Program-made: the position numbers and the translations under genes
The notes under the pieces: model-generated
Told to the model about the DNA's origin: nothing
What the model saw: the letters and a program-made list of their open reading frames with translations, nothing else
The model's database searches: none
Part shown: positions 23,884-32,185 of the stretch, in pieces
Layout: each line of letters starts with the position of its first letter
Position numbering within the stretch: the first letter of the stretch is position 1
From: Oscillospiraceae bacterium
GTDB taxonomy: Bacteria > Bacillota > Clostridia > Oscillospirales > SIG627
DNA: 53,361 nucleotides
Direction: 5' to 3'
Assembly (NCBI GenBank): GCA_015063985.1
Contig: SVTC01000014.1
Coordinates: forward strand, 1-53,361

Positions 23884-24747
23884 TTATTTTTTTGGCGGGA
23901 ATTCCAGACTTATCCTTCCGATCTTTCCGGAACGGAATTCATCCAGGAGCATATTTGCACATCTTGTCAGATCTACCTCGCCGCCGGTTATAAGAAAGCC
24001 TCTTTTTCGACCGATCTTTTCAAAAAGAGCATATCGGTCAAGCTCGAGATCTTCCTTGGTCAATTTATATCTTGTCATTAAAAGCTCGGGATAGTAGGTC
24101 TTCAGTCTTTCGCAAAGAACGGGCGCTGTCTCTTCAATAACCACGACCGCGTCCTTTATGGCGTTTGTTACTGATAGGTTTTCGCCTATTACTCTGTCTT
24201 CAAACTTGGGCCATAAAACACCGGGCATATCCAACAGATCCAGACCGATGGAGGTTTTTACCCATTGCTTTGTAAGGGTGACGCCGGGTCTGTTTTCCAC
24301 CTTTGCCTTTTTTTGCCCGCATAAGGCGTTTATCAGCGACGACTTTCCAACGTTGGGAACTCCAACGACCATCGCCTTCATTGCTTTGGAAATTCCTTTT
24401 TGGGCATTTCTTTCTATTTTTTCCTTCAATACCTCGTTTACAGCCGCAGAAACTGTTTTGGAAGGGTTTTTCTCGATGCAGTCGGTCATAATTACCTTAG
24501 CCTTTGTAGACTTGTAGTAATTTGCCCAAAGAGTGTTGGCATCGGGATCCGCGAGCCCCGCCTTGTTCATTATGAGAATGACGGGCTTGGCTTCCACAAG
24601 CTTTTCTATCTGAGGGTTTTTACTGCTGTAGGGGATCCTGGCATCCACAAGCTCGAAAATTACGTCGACGTTTGAAATGTTTTCGCTTATAAGCCTTTTT
24701 GTGGCTGCCATATGACCGGGAAACCATTGTATAATATCTGATGGCAT
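23884..24747 (-). CDS. rbgA: Ribosome biogenesis GTPase RbgA
   Basis: RbgA (YlqF) is a circularly permuted GTPase needed for late 50S assembly. The 287 residues show the permuted order: G4 LIMNKAGLAD (near residue 55-64, NKxG in place of NKxD), then G1 GVPNVGKSS (about 130-138), then G3 DMPGVLWP. The N-terminal IQWFPGHMAATKR is a family hallmark. AAGGAAA lies upstream. It sits between lepB and rnhB, as in Bacillus relatives. Confidence 0.95.
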   Translation of the reverse strand: MPSDIIQWFPGHMAATKRLISENISNVDVIFELVDARIPYSSKNPQIEKLVEAKPVILIMNKAGLADPDANTLWANYYKSTKAKVIMTDCIEKNPSKTVSAAVNEVLKEKIERNAQKGISKAMKAMVVGVPNVGKSSLINALCGQKKAKVENRPGVTLTKQWVKTSIGLDLLDMPGVLWPKFEDRVIGENLSVTNAIKDAVVVIEETAPVLCERLKTYYPELLMTRYKLTKEDLELDRYALFEKIGRKRGFLITGGEVDLTRCANMLLDEFRSGKIGRISLEFPPKK

Positions 24748-24759
24748 ATAATTATTTCC

Positions 24760-25389
24760 TTATTTTGTAAATGGAGTCAGTAGGGGGTTGGTGTCTGTAC
24801 CGAAGGGGGCGGTGGAGAAAAGACGGAATATCACCTTTCCCATAATATACCTTGCGTCTACCTGACCGATAAGACTGTTTCTGCTGTCGGAGGAGTTGTT
24901 TCTGTTGTCCCCCATCAGGAATACGCAACCTTCCTTAACCGTAAATTCCTCGGGGCAATCGTAGCGATCCATGGATTGGCTCTGGAAATACAGATAGCTC
25001 TCGTTTAGCACCTTTCCGTCTACAGTAACGGTCCATTTGTCAAAATCTATCTTTACGTGCTGCCCCTCTGTGGCTATAACTCTTTTTATAAGAGGCAGAC
25101 CGTCCTTATAGCTGGGGACCTGAAGCACAACGATATCACCGGTTGTGGGCTTATAAAACATATCGGAAATAATGAGCGTGTCATTGTCGCTCAGTGTCGG
25201 CATCATACTGGGGCCGCTGACTCTTACGACTCTGAAAACAAAGGTGAAAAGCACGATAACGCATAAAAGGGCGGTAATAAAGGAGCCGAGCCATTCATAG
25301 CAGGTGCTCAACGTGCCGTCGGGGCGCTTTTTCCTTTTGTGTGTCGAGGTGAAACGGGGAGTTGGGGTCTCTTGATTTGGTGTGTTCAT
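24760..25389 (-). CDS. lepB: Signal peptidase I
   Basis: Membrane serine protease that cuts signal peptides of exported proteins. The 209 residues have one N-terminal membrane helix (about 33-55), the nucleophile in VSGPSMMPTL (Ser61), the general base Lys102 in LIKRVIATEGQ and the GDNRNNSSDSR box. An extended N-terminal Pro/Thr/Lys tail precedes the helix. It follows rplS after 116 bases that contain two hairpins, so expression may be partly uncoupled from rplS. Confidence 0.95.
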   Translation of the reverse strand: MNTPNQETPTPRFTSTHKRKKRPDGTLSTCYEWLGSFITALLCVIVLFTFVFRVVRVSGPSMMPTLSDNDTLIISDMFYKPTTGDIVVLQVPSYKDGLPLIKRVIATEGQHVKIDFDKWTVTVDGKVLNESYLYFQSQSMDRYDCPEEFTVKEGCVFLMGDNRNNSSDSRNSLIGQVDARYIMGKVIFRLFSTAPFGTDTNPLLTPFTK

Positions 25390-25401
25390 TTTATCACCTG
25401 T

Positions 25402-25431
25402 AAAAAACGAAAAAGGGCCGTTTTGGCCCTT
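25402..25431 (-). terminator. Terminator between rplS and lepB
   Basis: On the minus strand AAGGGCC (25431-25425), loop AAAAC and GGCCCTT (25419-25413) are followed by TTTCGTTTTTT. It probably ends much of the rplS transcription before lepB. Confidence 0.85.
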
Positions 25432-25444
25432 GTAGTTTAGTTAT

Positions 25445-25487
25445 GAAAAAGAGAAACGGCAAGAAGTGACTCAAGCCGCTTCTCTTT
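25445..25487 (-). terminator. Second hairpin after rplS
   Basis: A 13-position stem with one mismatch: 25448-25460 pairs with 25475-25487 across a 14-base loop. The minus-strand 3' arm ends CTCTTTTTC, so it may act as a first weak terminator directly after rplS. Confidence 0.6.
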
Positions 25488-25505
25488 TGCCTGCAAGGGT
25501 TATTG

Positions 25506-25847
25506 TCAGATAAGTTCCTTGACCTTTGCAGATTTGCCCACGCGGTCTCTGAGATAGTAGAGCTTTGCTCTGCGGACTTTACCGCGTCTGACTACGTCTA
25601 CCTTCTCTACGTTGGGGGAGTGCAGAGGGAAGGTCTTTTCAACACCTACGCCGTAGGATACTCTTCTTACGGTGAAGGTCTCGGAAATACCACCGTTCTT
25701 CTTAGCAATTACAGTGCCTTCGAAGAGCTGGATTCTTTCTCTTGTTCCTTCCTTGATTTTGTTGTGCACACGAACTGTGTCACCTACGTTGAACTTGGGT
25801 GCATCAGCCTTGAGCTGCTCACTTGCGAAAGCTTTCAAAAGATCCAT
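25506..25847 (-). CDS. rplS: 50S ribosomal protein L19
   Basis: L19 lies at the subunit interface. The 113 residues include the family segments [27 protein letters not shown] and [19 protein letters not shown]; length is typical. It has a near-consensus promoter at 25977-26005 with a leader of about 120 bases, and hairpins immediately downstream, so it is chiefly its own transcription unit. trmD and rimM, often upstream, are absent. Confidence 0.97.
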   Translation of the reverse strand: MDLLKAFASEQLKADAPKFNVGDTVRVHNKIKEGTRERIQLFEGTVIAKKNGGISETFTVRRVSYGVGVEKTFPLHSPNVEKVDVVRRGKVRRAKLYYLRDRVGKSAKVKELI

Positions 25848-25934
25848 GATCGCTTTCTCCTTTCAGATATAAAAATTTTATTCCGGAAGGGATGAAGAAA
25901 CGTTCATATCAGAGCGGATAGCGGACCGTTCCTT

Positions 25935-25954
25935 TTCTATTCATAAGAATAGAA
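25935..25954 (-). promoter_or_regulatory. Hairpin in the rplS leader (possible L19 leader)
   Basis: TTCTATTC-ATAA-GAATAGAA on the plus strand forms a perfect 8-bp hairpin at the start of the rplS transcript. Ribosomal-protein leaders of this kind are known in Firmicutes, but I cannot confirm the L19 type by reading alone. Confidence 0.4.
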
Positions 25955-25976
25955 TTATCCATACCATAACAAAATA

Positions 25977-26005
25977 ATTATATCACAACAAATTATATTT
26001 TGCAA
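25977..26005 (-). promoter_or_regulatory. Sigma-A promoter of rplS
   Basis: On the minus strand TTGCAA (26005-26000), 17 bases, TATAAT (25982-25977). The 25848-26190 gap holds this promoter, the rplS leader and the start of a small plus-strand gene. Confidence 0.85.
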
Positions 26006-26042
26006 TAGTTTTTTTAAAAATATTTTTAAATTAGAGGTGTTA

Positions 26043-26201
26043 ATGAAGACTTTTTTTAAAATGGCTTGGTATTTACTTCTATTCTTCGGCGGTTTTCTTG
26101 CGGGAAAGCTTATATCCGAAAAATATTTAGCCGAAAGACTTTTGAGAAAAAGGATATCAGATATAAAAAACAAGGTTATAGAGGTTATTTTCAAAGAGTG
26201 A
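26043..26201 (+). CDS. 52-residue single-pass membrane microprotein
   Basis: ATG 26043 to TGA 26199-26201 encodes 52 residues with one hydrophobic helix (about 8-24) and a long basic, amphipathic C-terminal half. GAGGTG lies 3 bases upstream, a little close. The frame ends by overlapping the 3' end of the convergent yfbR gene by 11 bases. No clear own promoter was found apart from the palindromic TTGCAA at 26000-26005, which could serve both strands. No family recognised. Confidence 0.5.
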   Translation: MKTFFKMAWYLLLFFGGFLAGKLISEKYLAERLLRKRISDIKNKVIEVIFKE

Positions 26202-26769
26202 TCTGATCAAGATCCTTTTCAAAGCTTGGCAAAAGCTCTTCCATAAAATAATCGGCTTCCTTGCAATTCATTTCCTTTATGCTTTTTTCTATGGAGCTAT
26301 GGGCTGATCGGAACTCGGGATTATTGGACATAAGCTCTTTTTTGCATTTTATAAGAGCACAGATGCGGTCAGCTGCCTTTAAAAGCTTTTCCTCGTCGGC
26401 ATTGAGCATAGTGCAGCTTTCGTACTCTTTTCTTATATCATCCTCAAGTAAAGAGTACAGCTTTTCGTTTGAAAGCCTTTCGATTTCTTTATAGGCCCTT
26501 GTAATATCGGTGTTGTGATATTTCACGGGAGTGGGAAGATCTCCGGTCAAAAGCTCTCCGATGTCGTGGTAAAGAGCGGCGGTGATCAGCTTATTAGGAT
26601 CTGCATTTTTATTAAAATGCTTACGGGATATCAGCGCAAGTGCGTGGGCTATAACTGCGGTCTCAAAGGAATGCTGGCTCAGATCCTCGTTGTAGGTGTT
26701 TCTCATCAGACCCCAGCGGTTTATATGCTTCATTCTGAAAAGCATTGCATAAAAATCCCCGGATGACAT
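26191..26769 (-). CDS. yfbR: YfbR-like HD-domain 5'-nucleotidase
   Basis: A 192-residue HD phosphohydrolase. Metal-binding residues are seen in LSQHSFETAVIAHALAL (His near 32-33), the ALYHDIGELLTGDLPTPVKY HD motif near 66-84 (key residues H-D, D, P-T-P) and a late LLKAADRICALIK with the final Asp. The arrangement matches E. coli YfbR, which removes phosphate from deoxynucleoside 5'-monophosphates. Its ATG overlaps the whiA stop by one base. Confidence 0.88.
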   Translation of the reverse strand: MSSGDFYAMLFRMKHINRWGLMRNTYNEDLSQHSFETAVIAHALALISRKHFNKNADPNKLITAALYHDIGELLTGDLPTPVKYHNTDITRAYKEIERLSNEKLYSLLEDDIRKEYESCTMLNADEEKLLKAADRICALIKCKKELMSNNPEFRSAHSSIEKSIKEMNCKEADYFMEELLPSFEKDLDQITL

Positions 26770-27566
26770 TATTTCTTCTCCTTTTGCTTTAGTTCTTTTT
26801 CGAGCTTTTCCGCAAGCTCTATGATCTTTTGCAAGCGGTGATTCATACCCGATTTTGTAATGTGCTCCTCAGACAAGAGGCATAGCTCGCTTATGCTTGA
26901 GCCGGGATACTTTAGCTTAAGTGCGGCGGCCTTTTTCAGGTTTTCGGGAAGGGGATCGAAGGCGTCGTGCTTTTTTAAAAGGCTGACGCAGTCTCTGATC
27001 TTACCTGAAAAGTAAACTGTCTTCTGTATATTGGCACTGTCTGAATTGTTTATGCGGTTTATGGCGTTTTTTACGTCCTTCTCCACCTTTGTTTGCATCA
27101 GCTCCATCGCCTTTGATTGAGCTCCCATGAGAGTGAGGATATCCTCGATACTGTTACTGTCCTTGAGGTAGAAAAGCTCTTTTTGACTTCTGTGGCTGAA
27201 TTTCGGGCTTATATCAGAGTTGAGAAGTCTTTCTTCAAGCTTGGATCTTGACTCTTCATCGGGGACGGTGATCTCAAAATGGTAGCGCTTTTGGGGATCT
27301 GTCACGGAGCCACTGTAAATAAATGCGGCTCTAATAAATACTCCCGAGCAGTCACTGCATTTGCCCGCCCTTGCAAGCTCATCCAGCCTTTTGCAAAGGG
27401 TATCTGTCTTTTTGAGATGGCTTGATCCCGCCGAGGCAAAAAGCCTCGTTGCTTCGAGAAATGAGCTTGCACAGCAAGGGCGTATTCTTGTTTTTTTTAT
27501 GGAGGAAAACGCAGCTTCCTCTGTTTTTAAAATCAGTTGATCCTTTAGATCAGAACAGTAGCTCAT
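26769..27566 (-). CDS. whiA: WhiA-family DNA-binding protein
   Basis: WhiA proteins join a LAGLIDADG-like domain to a C-terminal helix-turn-helix and are linked to division and sporulation. The 265 residues show FIRAAFIYSGSVTDPQKRYHFEI (near 77-99), ILTLMGAQ, NSDSANIQKT and the C-terminal LKYPGSSISELCLL and SKSGMNHRLQK-like (here TKSGMNHRLQK) segments. It is shorter than the usual 300-315 residues. Its customary neighbours rapZ and yvcK are missing; murB precedes it with a one-base gap. Confidence 0.9.
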   Translation of the reverse strand: MSYCSDLKDQLILKTEEAAFSSIKKTRIRPCCASSFLEATRLFASAGSSHLKKTDTLCKRLDELARAGKCSDCSGVFIRAAFIYSGSVTDPQKRYHFEITVPDEESRSKLEERLLNSDISPKFSHRSQKELFYLKDSNSIEDILTLMGAQSKAMELMQTKVEKDVKNAINRINNSDSANIQKTVYFSGKIRDCVSLLKKHDAFDPLPENLKKAAALKLKYPGSSISELCLLSEEHITKSGMNHRLQKIIELAEKLEKELKQKEKK

Positions 27567-27567
27567 T

Positions 27568-28452
27568 TTAATCTGCCTTTAATTTTTGTACTTCGCATTC
27601 AAGGGTAACGCCGAATTCTTTAAAAACCGCGGACCTGACCTTTTCTTCAAGCTTTAATATGTCATCGGTGGTTGCTTCGCAGTAATTGATAATAAAGCCC
27701 GCGTGCTTTTCGCTGACCATTGCACCGCCCACTCTGAGGCCCTTAAGCCCCGCATCCTCTATAAGCTTTCCCGCAAAATGACCCTCGGGTCTTTTGAAAT
27801 AGCTGCCTGCACTGGGATATTCAAGAGGCTGCTTGGCCTTCCTCTGTGCCATCAAGTCATCCATTTTATTTTGTATTTTGGTCTTTTCACCCTTTTCTCC
27901 CTTAAAGCTTGCCTCGAGGATTATTTCGCCGCTTTGGAAAAATCGGGAATGACGGTAATCAAGCTCACATTCCTCTGAAGAAAGGGTATATATATCACCT
28001 TGCCTTGTCGCCACGGTTACGGTGCTTAGAATATCGCTTATGGAGGAGCCGTAAGCGCCCGCATTCATTTTAACGGCGCCTCCCACGGTTCCGGGAATTC
28101 CGTACAGAAATTCAAAGCCCTTGATTCCAAGCTGTGCCGTTTTTAAAGCGAGGGAGGTCAAGCTTGCGCCGGAGGAGGCAGTGATAAGGGATCCGTCTAA
28201 AGTTATTTCTCTCATTTTTACCGTGCAGATAATGGGAGTGTTATAGTCGCTGTCGGGCATGAGTATATTACTTCCGTTGCCTATCACCGTAAAATTCCCC
28301 TGCGCCGCCTTTATCGCCTCAGTAAATGCGGTTTTGGTCTCGGGATAGAGCACTATACTTGCTTTTCCCCCCGCTTTAAAGCTGGTGAGAGCCTTGGCGG
28401 AAACGTCTCTTTGCAAAGTAAGATCCTTTATATTTTCAAAACGCTTTGTCAT
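27568..28452 (-). CDS. murB: UDP-N-acetylenolpyruvoylglucosamine reductase
   Basis: FAD enzyme that reduces UDP-GlcNAc-enolpyruvate to UDP-MurNAc, the second committed step of peptidoglycan precursor synthesis. The 294 residues contain TVIGNGSNILMPD, GIPGTVGGAVKMNAGAYG, a SAGSYFKRPEG serine segment for proton donation and GAMVSEKHAGFIIN. The short C-terminus fits type II MurB of Gram-positives. GGGAGG lies 5 bases upstream. It is between glcK and whiA in the hprK operon. Confidence 0.96.
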   Translation of the reverse strand: MTKRFENIKDLTLQRDVSAKALTSFKAGGKASIVLYPETKTAFTEAIKAAQGNFTVIGNGSNILMPDSDYNTPIICTVKMREITLDGSLITASSGASLTSLALKTAQLGIKGFEFLYGIPGTVGGAVKMNAGAYGSSISDILSTVTVATRQGDIYTLSSEECELDYRHSRFFQSGEIILEASFKGEKGEKTKIQNKMDDLMAQRKAKQPLEYPSAGSYFKRPEGHFAGKLIEDAGLKGLRVGGAMVSEKHAGFIINYCEATTDDILKLEEKVRSAVFKEFGVTLECEVQKLKAD

Positions 28453-28470
28453 ATTGCCTCCCGTTAAACA

Positions 28471-28494
28471 GAGCGTAGCAGTATTGCTACGCTC
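28471..28494. other. Hairpin between glcK and murB
   Basis: A perfect 10-bp stem, GAGCGTAGCA-GTAT-TGCTACGCTC. On the minus strand only TGTTT follows, so it would be a weak terminator or a processing and stability element inside the operon. Confidence 0.6.
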
Positions 28495-28505
28495 GGAGCT
28501 GTTTT

Positions 28506-29456
28506 TTATCTGTAAAGCATTGCCGCGCCGACTATTCCGGCATCGTTGCCCAGCTGGGCGATCTTGTATTCGGTGATCCTGTCGCAGTTTCTCGCATATT
28601 GCTCCTTGTTGATCTTTTCTCTTAAGGGAGCAAGGAGAAGCTCGCCCTCCTTGGATATTCCTCCTCCGATGGAAAGGATCTCGGGCTGGAAGATGTTAAC
28701 TATGTTGGTAAGACCGCAAGCAAGATAATCTATCCAGGTATCAACAACCTCTATGGCTGCTTTGTCATTGGCTCTCAGACCGTCGTAGGAGGTCTTGCCG
28801 TTGACCTTTTCAATGTCCCCGCCGACTATTTCCCACATTTTGGAGTCGGGAGCAGTCTTCATCTTTTCCTTTGTCATTCTGATAAGACCCGTTACGGAGC
28901 TGTATGCTTCCCAGCAGCCCTTTCTGCCGCAGCCGCAAAGCTCTCCGTTATGTACTATAACGATGTGTCCCAGCTCTGTGCCTGCGAAGTTGAAGCCTCT
29001 GTAGATCTTGTGGTCGATTATAACACCGCCGCCTACGCCGGTACCCAGCGTTATAAAAACTGAGTTTGCACTGCCCTTGGCGGCGCCTACCTCTGCCTCA
29101 CCCTTGGCGGCGGCATTGGCATCGTTTTCAATTCCGATATTTTTCAGGGGGATGAGCTCGGAAAGCTTCTTGACAAGGGGATACTTTACAAAGGGGAGGT
29201 TGCAGGAATAGTCAACTCCCTGAGTGTCCTGATTGGCAATACCGGGTGTGGAAATACCGCAGAAGCCAACCTCATCAAAGGTCTTGCCGGTCTTTTCGAG
29301 AATGGTATAAAGAGTTCCCGCCATATCCTTTACAATTGAGTCGGCGTCTCTTTCCTTCATTGTGGGGACAGAGTGCTTTGCCAGGATCTTGCCGTTTTCA
29401 TCAACGAGTCCTGCAGCGATATTGGTGCCTCCCAGATCGATTCCAAAGCTGAGCAT
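28506..29456 (-). CDS. glcK: ROK-family glucokinase
   Basis: Phosphorylates glucose with ATP in the cytoplasm. The 316 residues have the N-terminal phosphate loop GIDLGGTNIAAGL, the ROK signature region with GTGVGGGVII, the sugar-binding NDANAAAKGE, and the zinc site HIVIVHNGELCGCGRKGCWE (key residues H, C-G-C-G, G-C). The pattern fits Gram-positive glucokinases more than NagC-type regulators because there is no helix-turn-helix. It lies downstream of hprK, so carbon signalling and sugar entry are linked. Confidence 0.92.
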   Translation of the reverse strand: MLSFGIDLGGTNIAAGLVDENGKILAKHSVPTMKERDADSIVKDMAGTLYTILEKTGKTFDEVGFCGISTPGIANQDTQGVDYSCNLPFVKYPLVKKLSELIPLKNIGIENDANAAAKGEAEVGAAKGSANSVFITLGTGVGGGVIIDHKIYRGFNFAGTELGHIVIVHNGELCGCGRKGCWEAYSSVTGLIRMTKEKMKTAPDSKMWEIVGGDIEKVNGKTSYDGLRANDKAAIEVVDTWIDYLACGLTNIVNIFQPEILSIGGGISKEGELLLAPLREKINKEQYARNCDRITEYKIAQLGNDAGIVGAAMLYR

Positions 29457-29495
29457 TTTAATTTTCTCCTTATAATATATTTATAGATTTTAATA

Positions 29496-30437
29496 TTATT
29501 CTTCTTCGGGTGCGTTCATTTTTTCCATGAGCTTTCTGTTAAACTCCTCTGCGGTGTTATAGCCCATTTTCTTTTGTCTGTTGTTCATTGCGGCTACCTC
29601 GATTACTATTGCAAGGTTTCTTCCTGGCTTGACGGGGATCGTTATCGAGGGTACCTTTATTCCCATTATCTCGGTGTACTCGGTGTCAAGTCCGAATCTG
29701 TCGTAGCTCTTACCTTCTACCCAAGGCTCCATATTGATTATCATGTCGACCTTTTCGGTCATTTTTACAGATCCCATACCGAAAAGTCTTCTTACGTCGA
29801 CGATGCCGATTCCCCTAAGCTCGATATAATGGCGTATAAGCTCCGGGGCTGAGCCTACAAGGGTCTTCGATGACACTCGTTTTATTTCCACTGCATCGTC
29901 CGCAATAAGTCTGTGTCCTCTTTTAATAAGCTCCACTGCGGTCTCGCTTTTACCTACGCCGCTATCGCCGAGAAGCAACACACCCTCGCCGTATACTTCA
30001 ACGAGAACTCCGTGGGTCGTTATTCTTTGGGCGAGATGAACGTTCAGCGATGAGATCAAGGACGCCATAAAAGAGCTTGTGGGTTCTTTGGTGCTGAGTA
30101 GGGGAATGTCAAATTCCTTGGCAGCCTCAAGGGCTTCGGGAATTATCTCTTTTCCGTGAGCAAATACAACTGCCGCGGGACCGTGCTCCATAAAGGTTCT
30201 GATGCTTTTTTTTCTTTCCTCGGGGCTCAGCTCCGAAAGATAGGTATGCTCGGCTTTTCCCACTATCTGTATCCTTTTCTGGTCGAAGTAAGGATAATTG
30301 CCCGTAAGTGCAAGTCCGGGTCTGTTTACCTCTGTGGATATTATCTTCAGATCGTTTTTGTTTCCCGGAAGGAATTCCACCTTCAATTCAAATTCCTGGA
30401 TTATATCCGTGAGCTTGTAGAAATATTGTTCTGCCAT
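29496..30437 (-). CDS. hprK: HPr kinase/phosphorylase
   Basis: Bifunctional sensor that phosphorylates HPr on Ser46 when glycolytic intermediates are high, driving CcpA carbon catabolite repression, and dephosphorylates it otherwise. The 313 residues have the Walker A GDSGVGKS (157-164), the following RGHRLIADDAVEI and the HPrK/P signature ELRGIGIVDVRRLFG. Length is typical. It has its own promoter (30465-30493) and AAAGGGAG before the ATG, and heads the hprK-glcK-murB-whiA-yfbR string. Confidence 0.97.
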   Translation of the reverse strand: MAEQYFYKLTDIIQEFELKVEFLPGNKNDLKIISTEVNRPGLALTGNYPYFDQKRIQIVGKAEHTYLSELSPEERKKSIRTFMEHGPAAVVFAHGKEIIPEALEAAKEFDIPLLSTKEPTSSFMASLISSLNVHLAQRITTHGVLVEVYGEGVLLLGDSGVGKSETAVELIKRGHRLIADDAVEIKRVSSKTLVGSAPELIRHYIELRGIGIVDVRRLFGMGSVKMTEKVDMIINMEPWVEGKSYDRFGLDTEYTEIMGIKVPSITIPVKPGRNLAIVIEVAAMNNRQKKMGYNTAEEFNRKLMEKMNAPEEE

Positions 30438-30464
30438 TTTAACTCCCTTTCCTTTATTTTATAT

Positions 30465-30493
30465 ATTATACCTTGTTTTTCTTTAAATTGCAA
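30465..30493 (-). promoter_or_regulatory. Sigma-A promoter of hprK
   Basis: On the minus strand TTGCAA (30493-30488), 17 bases, TATAAT (30470-30465). The -35 box is the same TTGCAA seen at rplS. Confidence 0.85.
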
Positions 30494-30503
30494 TAGAAAT
30501 GTG

Positions 30504-30530
30504 AAAAAAGCCCCGATCTTTCGAGGCTCT
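30504..30530 (-). terminator. Terminator of the cohesin/dockerin gene pair
   Basis: An imperfect stem on the minus strand, GAGCCTCGA with TCGGGGCTT, followed by TTTTT. It lies just downstream of the cohesin-protein stop and upstream of the hprK promoter. Confidence 0.75.
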
Positions 30531-30539
30531 TTTCTTTAA

Positions 30540-32174
30540 TTATTCTTTGGGAGCGTTGTCTTGGTCTCCGCTTTCAAGCTTTGGCACGCTTTGCTCCCTT
30601 GTGAAGTGATCCTTGGGATCTCTTGATATTCTTTTTCTTACGGGAGCGGCTTCAAGCTTGGCTCTCAGATCCTTGATTTTTGAGTTCTTTGATCTTGTTA
30701 CCGCAATAAACACGATCAAAAGTATTATAAACATTGAAAAAGCTGCCATTGCAAAGACGGTGAGGGTCTTCACCGAACCGTCCTCGGAGGTGTTGACGTT
30801 GGTTGCCATAGCTTCCTTTGTGGTGGCGGGAACTGTGAGAGTAACTGTGACCGTGACGGTTTCCGGAATGCGGTAATCGTAATAGCAATCACTCTTTTCA
30901 TCGTATACCTTAAAGCCCTCCGTACCGTCAAAGCCTCTCAGATACAGAACGATCAAGCCGTTATCGGTGCAATATTTATTGGTAAAGGCGTTAAAAGAGA
31001 GCTCGTTTTTTGTAAAGGCGGCAGGCTCAAGATCTTCGGGCAATGGGACTCCAGAGGGGATGGGTACCGCTACGTAGCCATTTGCACCCGAATCGAGGCG
31101 TGTATACAGAACGAAGCTTTCATCTGCTTCATTATATAGATACCAGCCCTCCTTGGGAGGAAGGAGCGCGGGCTTTTCCTCTGTTATACTCTGTGAGCTG
31201 CTTGCGGGGGGAGCGCTTTGGGATGAGGAGCCCGATATAAGGGCTGATGAGGAGGGAGGAGTGCTTGAGGATGGCGTGGGTGCGGCTTGAGGGATAAGAT
31301 AGCAAAGGGTGAACAATCCTTTTTCATCCTTGTATGCAAGGACCTCCTTGCCCTGATAGACGGTGATCGCCTGGGCAAAGCCGAAAGGTGCCGTGAGGGT
31401 GTCGGGATCGTGGGCAAAGGTGTAGGTGTTGCCTTCCACAGTCGCAACTATGTGAGCCATAGTCGATTCCTTGCGGGTGATCTTAAGAGTGTATTTTCTC
31501 TTGGAGCCGTTTTCCGCGGTTACGGTTATCTCTATTTTGTTTTCGCCCAGACCAAGCTCGGTGGAGGAAATGCTTACCTTGGCATTCTTGTCCTTTGCTA
31601 TGGCGCTGATCGCCAGCTTTTTTACGGAATATTCCACCTCGGCGGAGTATTCGTAGGTGGAGGACTTAAACTCGGGAGAAAGGGTAACGCCTGATACTGT
31701 AAGCGATGAAAGCTTGTTTTCACTTGATGCGGTCTTGGGAGGATTGACCGTGAGGGTCGAGGAGGTATCCTTTGCGCTCATAAGGCTGAAGCTTTCGTAG
31801 TCTACTATTGCTATTGCCTGAGTGGAAAGCTTTGCCGAGCCTGAGGAAAGCGCCTTGAATTTTACCTGCACCTTCACGGTTTTCATATCGGAGTTGTCAT
31901 TGTAGTTTGCAAACTTCAAGGTTCCGTTGGCGCTGTCAACGTCTGCACCGGAAACGTATTGAAGCAGATTGGCATCATACTTTAAAAGAAAATCGTAGGA
32001 GCCTATCTGGTTTTGAGAGGTATATTTAACGGTTACCGTTACAGTATCGCCTGCGGTTACGGTTTTTGAGGAGAGCGAGATGGATGCCGTTGCCGAAGGG
32101 GCGGCGGATGCCGTAATGCAAAACAGCGTTACGGAAAACAGTATGCTGATTAACAGTAAAACAAATTTCTTCAT
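30540..32174 (-). CDS. Membrane-anchored cohesin-domain surface protein
   Basis: A 544-residue secreted protein. It has a signal peptide (about 1-24, cut near ASA-AP), a cohesin-like beta-sandwich (about 27-145; motifs TVTAGDTVTVTV, GSYDFLLKYDANLLQY, VKVQVKFKAL), a cadherin-like beta-sandwich (about 157-235), a Ser/Pro-rich linker (about 295-340), a further unrecognised domain, and a C-terminal membrane helix (about 478-500) with a charged cytoplasmic tail. Cohesins bind dockerins; the gene 11 bases upstream in the same operon encodes a dockerin protein, so the two probably meet at the cell surface. Confidence 0.85.
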   Translation of the reverse strand: MKKFVLLLISILFSVTLFCITASAAPSATASISLSSKTVTAGDTVTVTVKYTSQNQIGSYDFLLKYDANLLQYVSGADVDSANGTLKFANYNDNSDMKTVKVQVKFKALSSGSAKLSTQAIAIVDYESFSLMSAKDTSSTLTVNPPKTASSENKLSSLTVSGVTLSPEFKSSTYEYSAEVEYSVKKLAISAIAKDKNAKVSISSTELGLGENKIEITVTAENGSKRKYTLKITRKESTMAHIVATVEGNTYTFAHDPDTLTAPFGFAQAITVYQGKEVLAYKDEKGLFTLCYLIPQAAPTPSSSTPPSSSALISGSSSQSAPPASSSQSITEEKPALLPPKEGWYLYNEADESFVLYTRLDSGANGYVAVPIPSGVPLPEDLEPAAFTKNELSFNAFTNKYCTDNGLIVLYLRGFDGTEGFKVYDEKSDCYYDYRIPETVTVTVTLTVPATTKEAMATNVNTSEDGSVKTLTVFAMAAFSMFIILLIVFIAVTRSKNSKIKDLRAKLEAAPVRKRISRDPKDHFTREQSVPKLESGDQDNAPKE

Positions 32175-32185
32175 TGGTATTCCTT

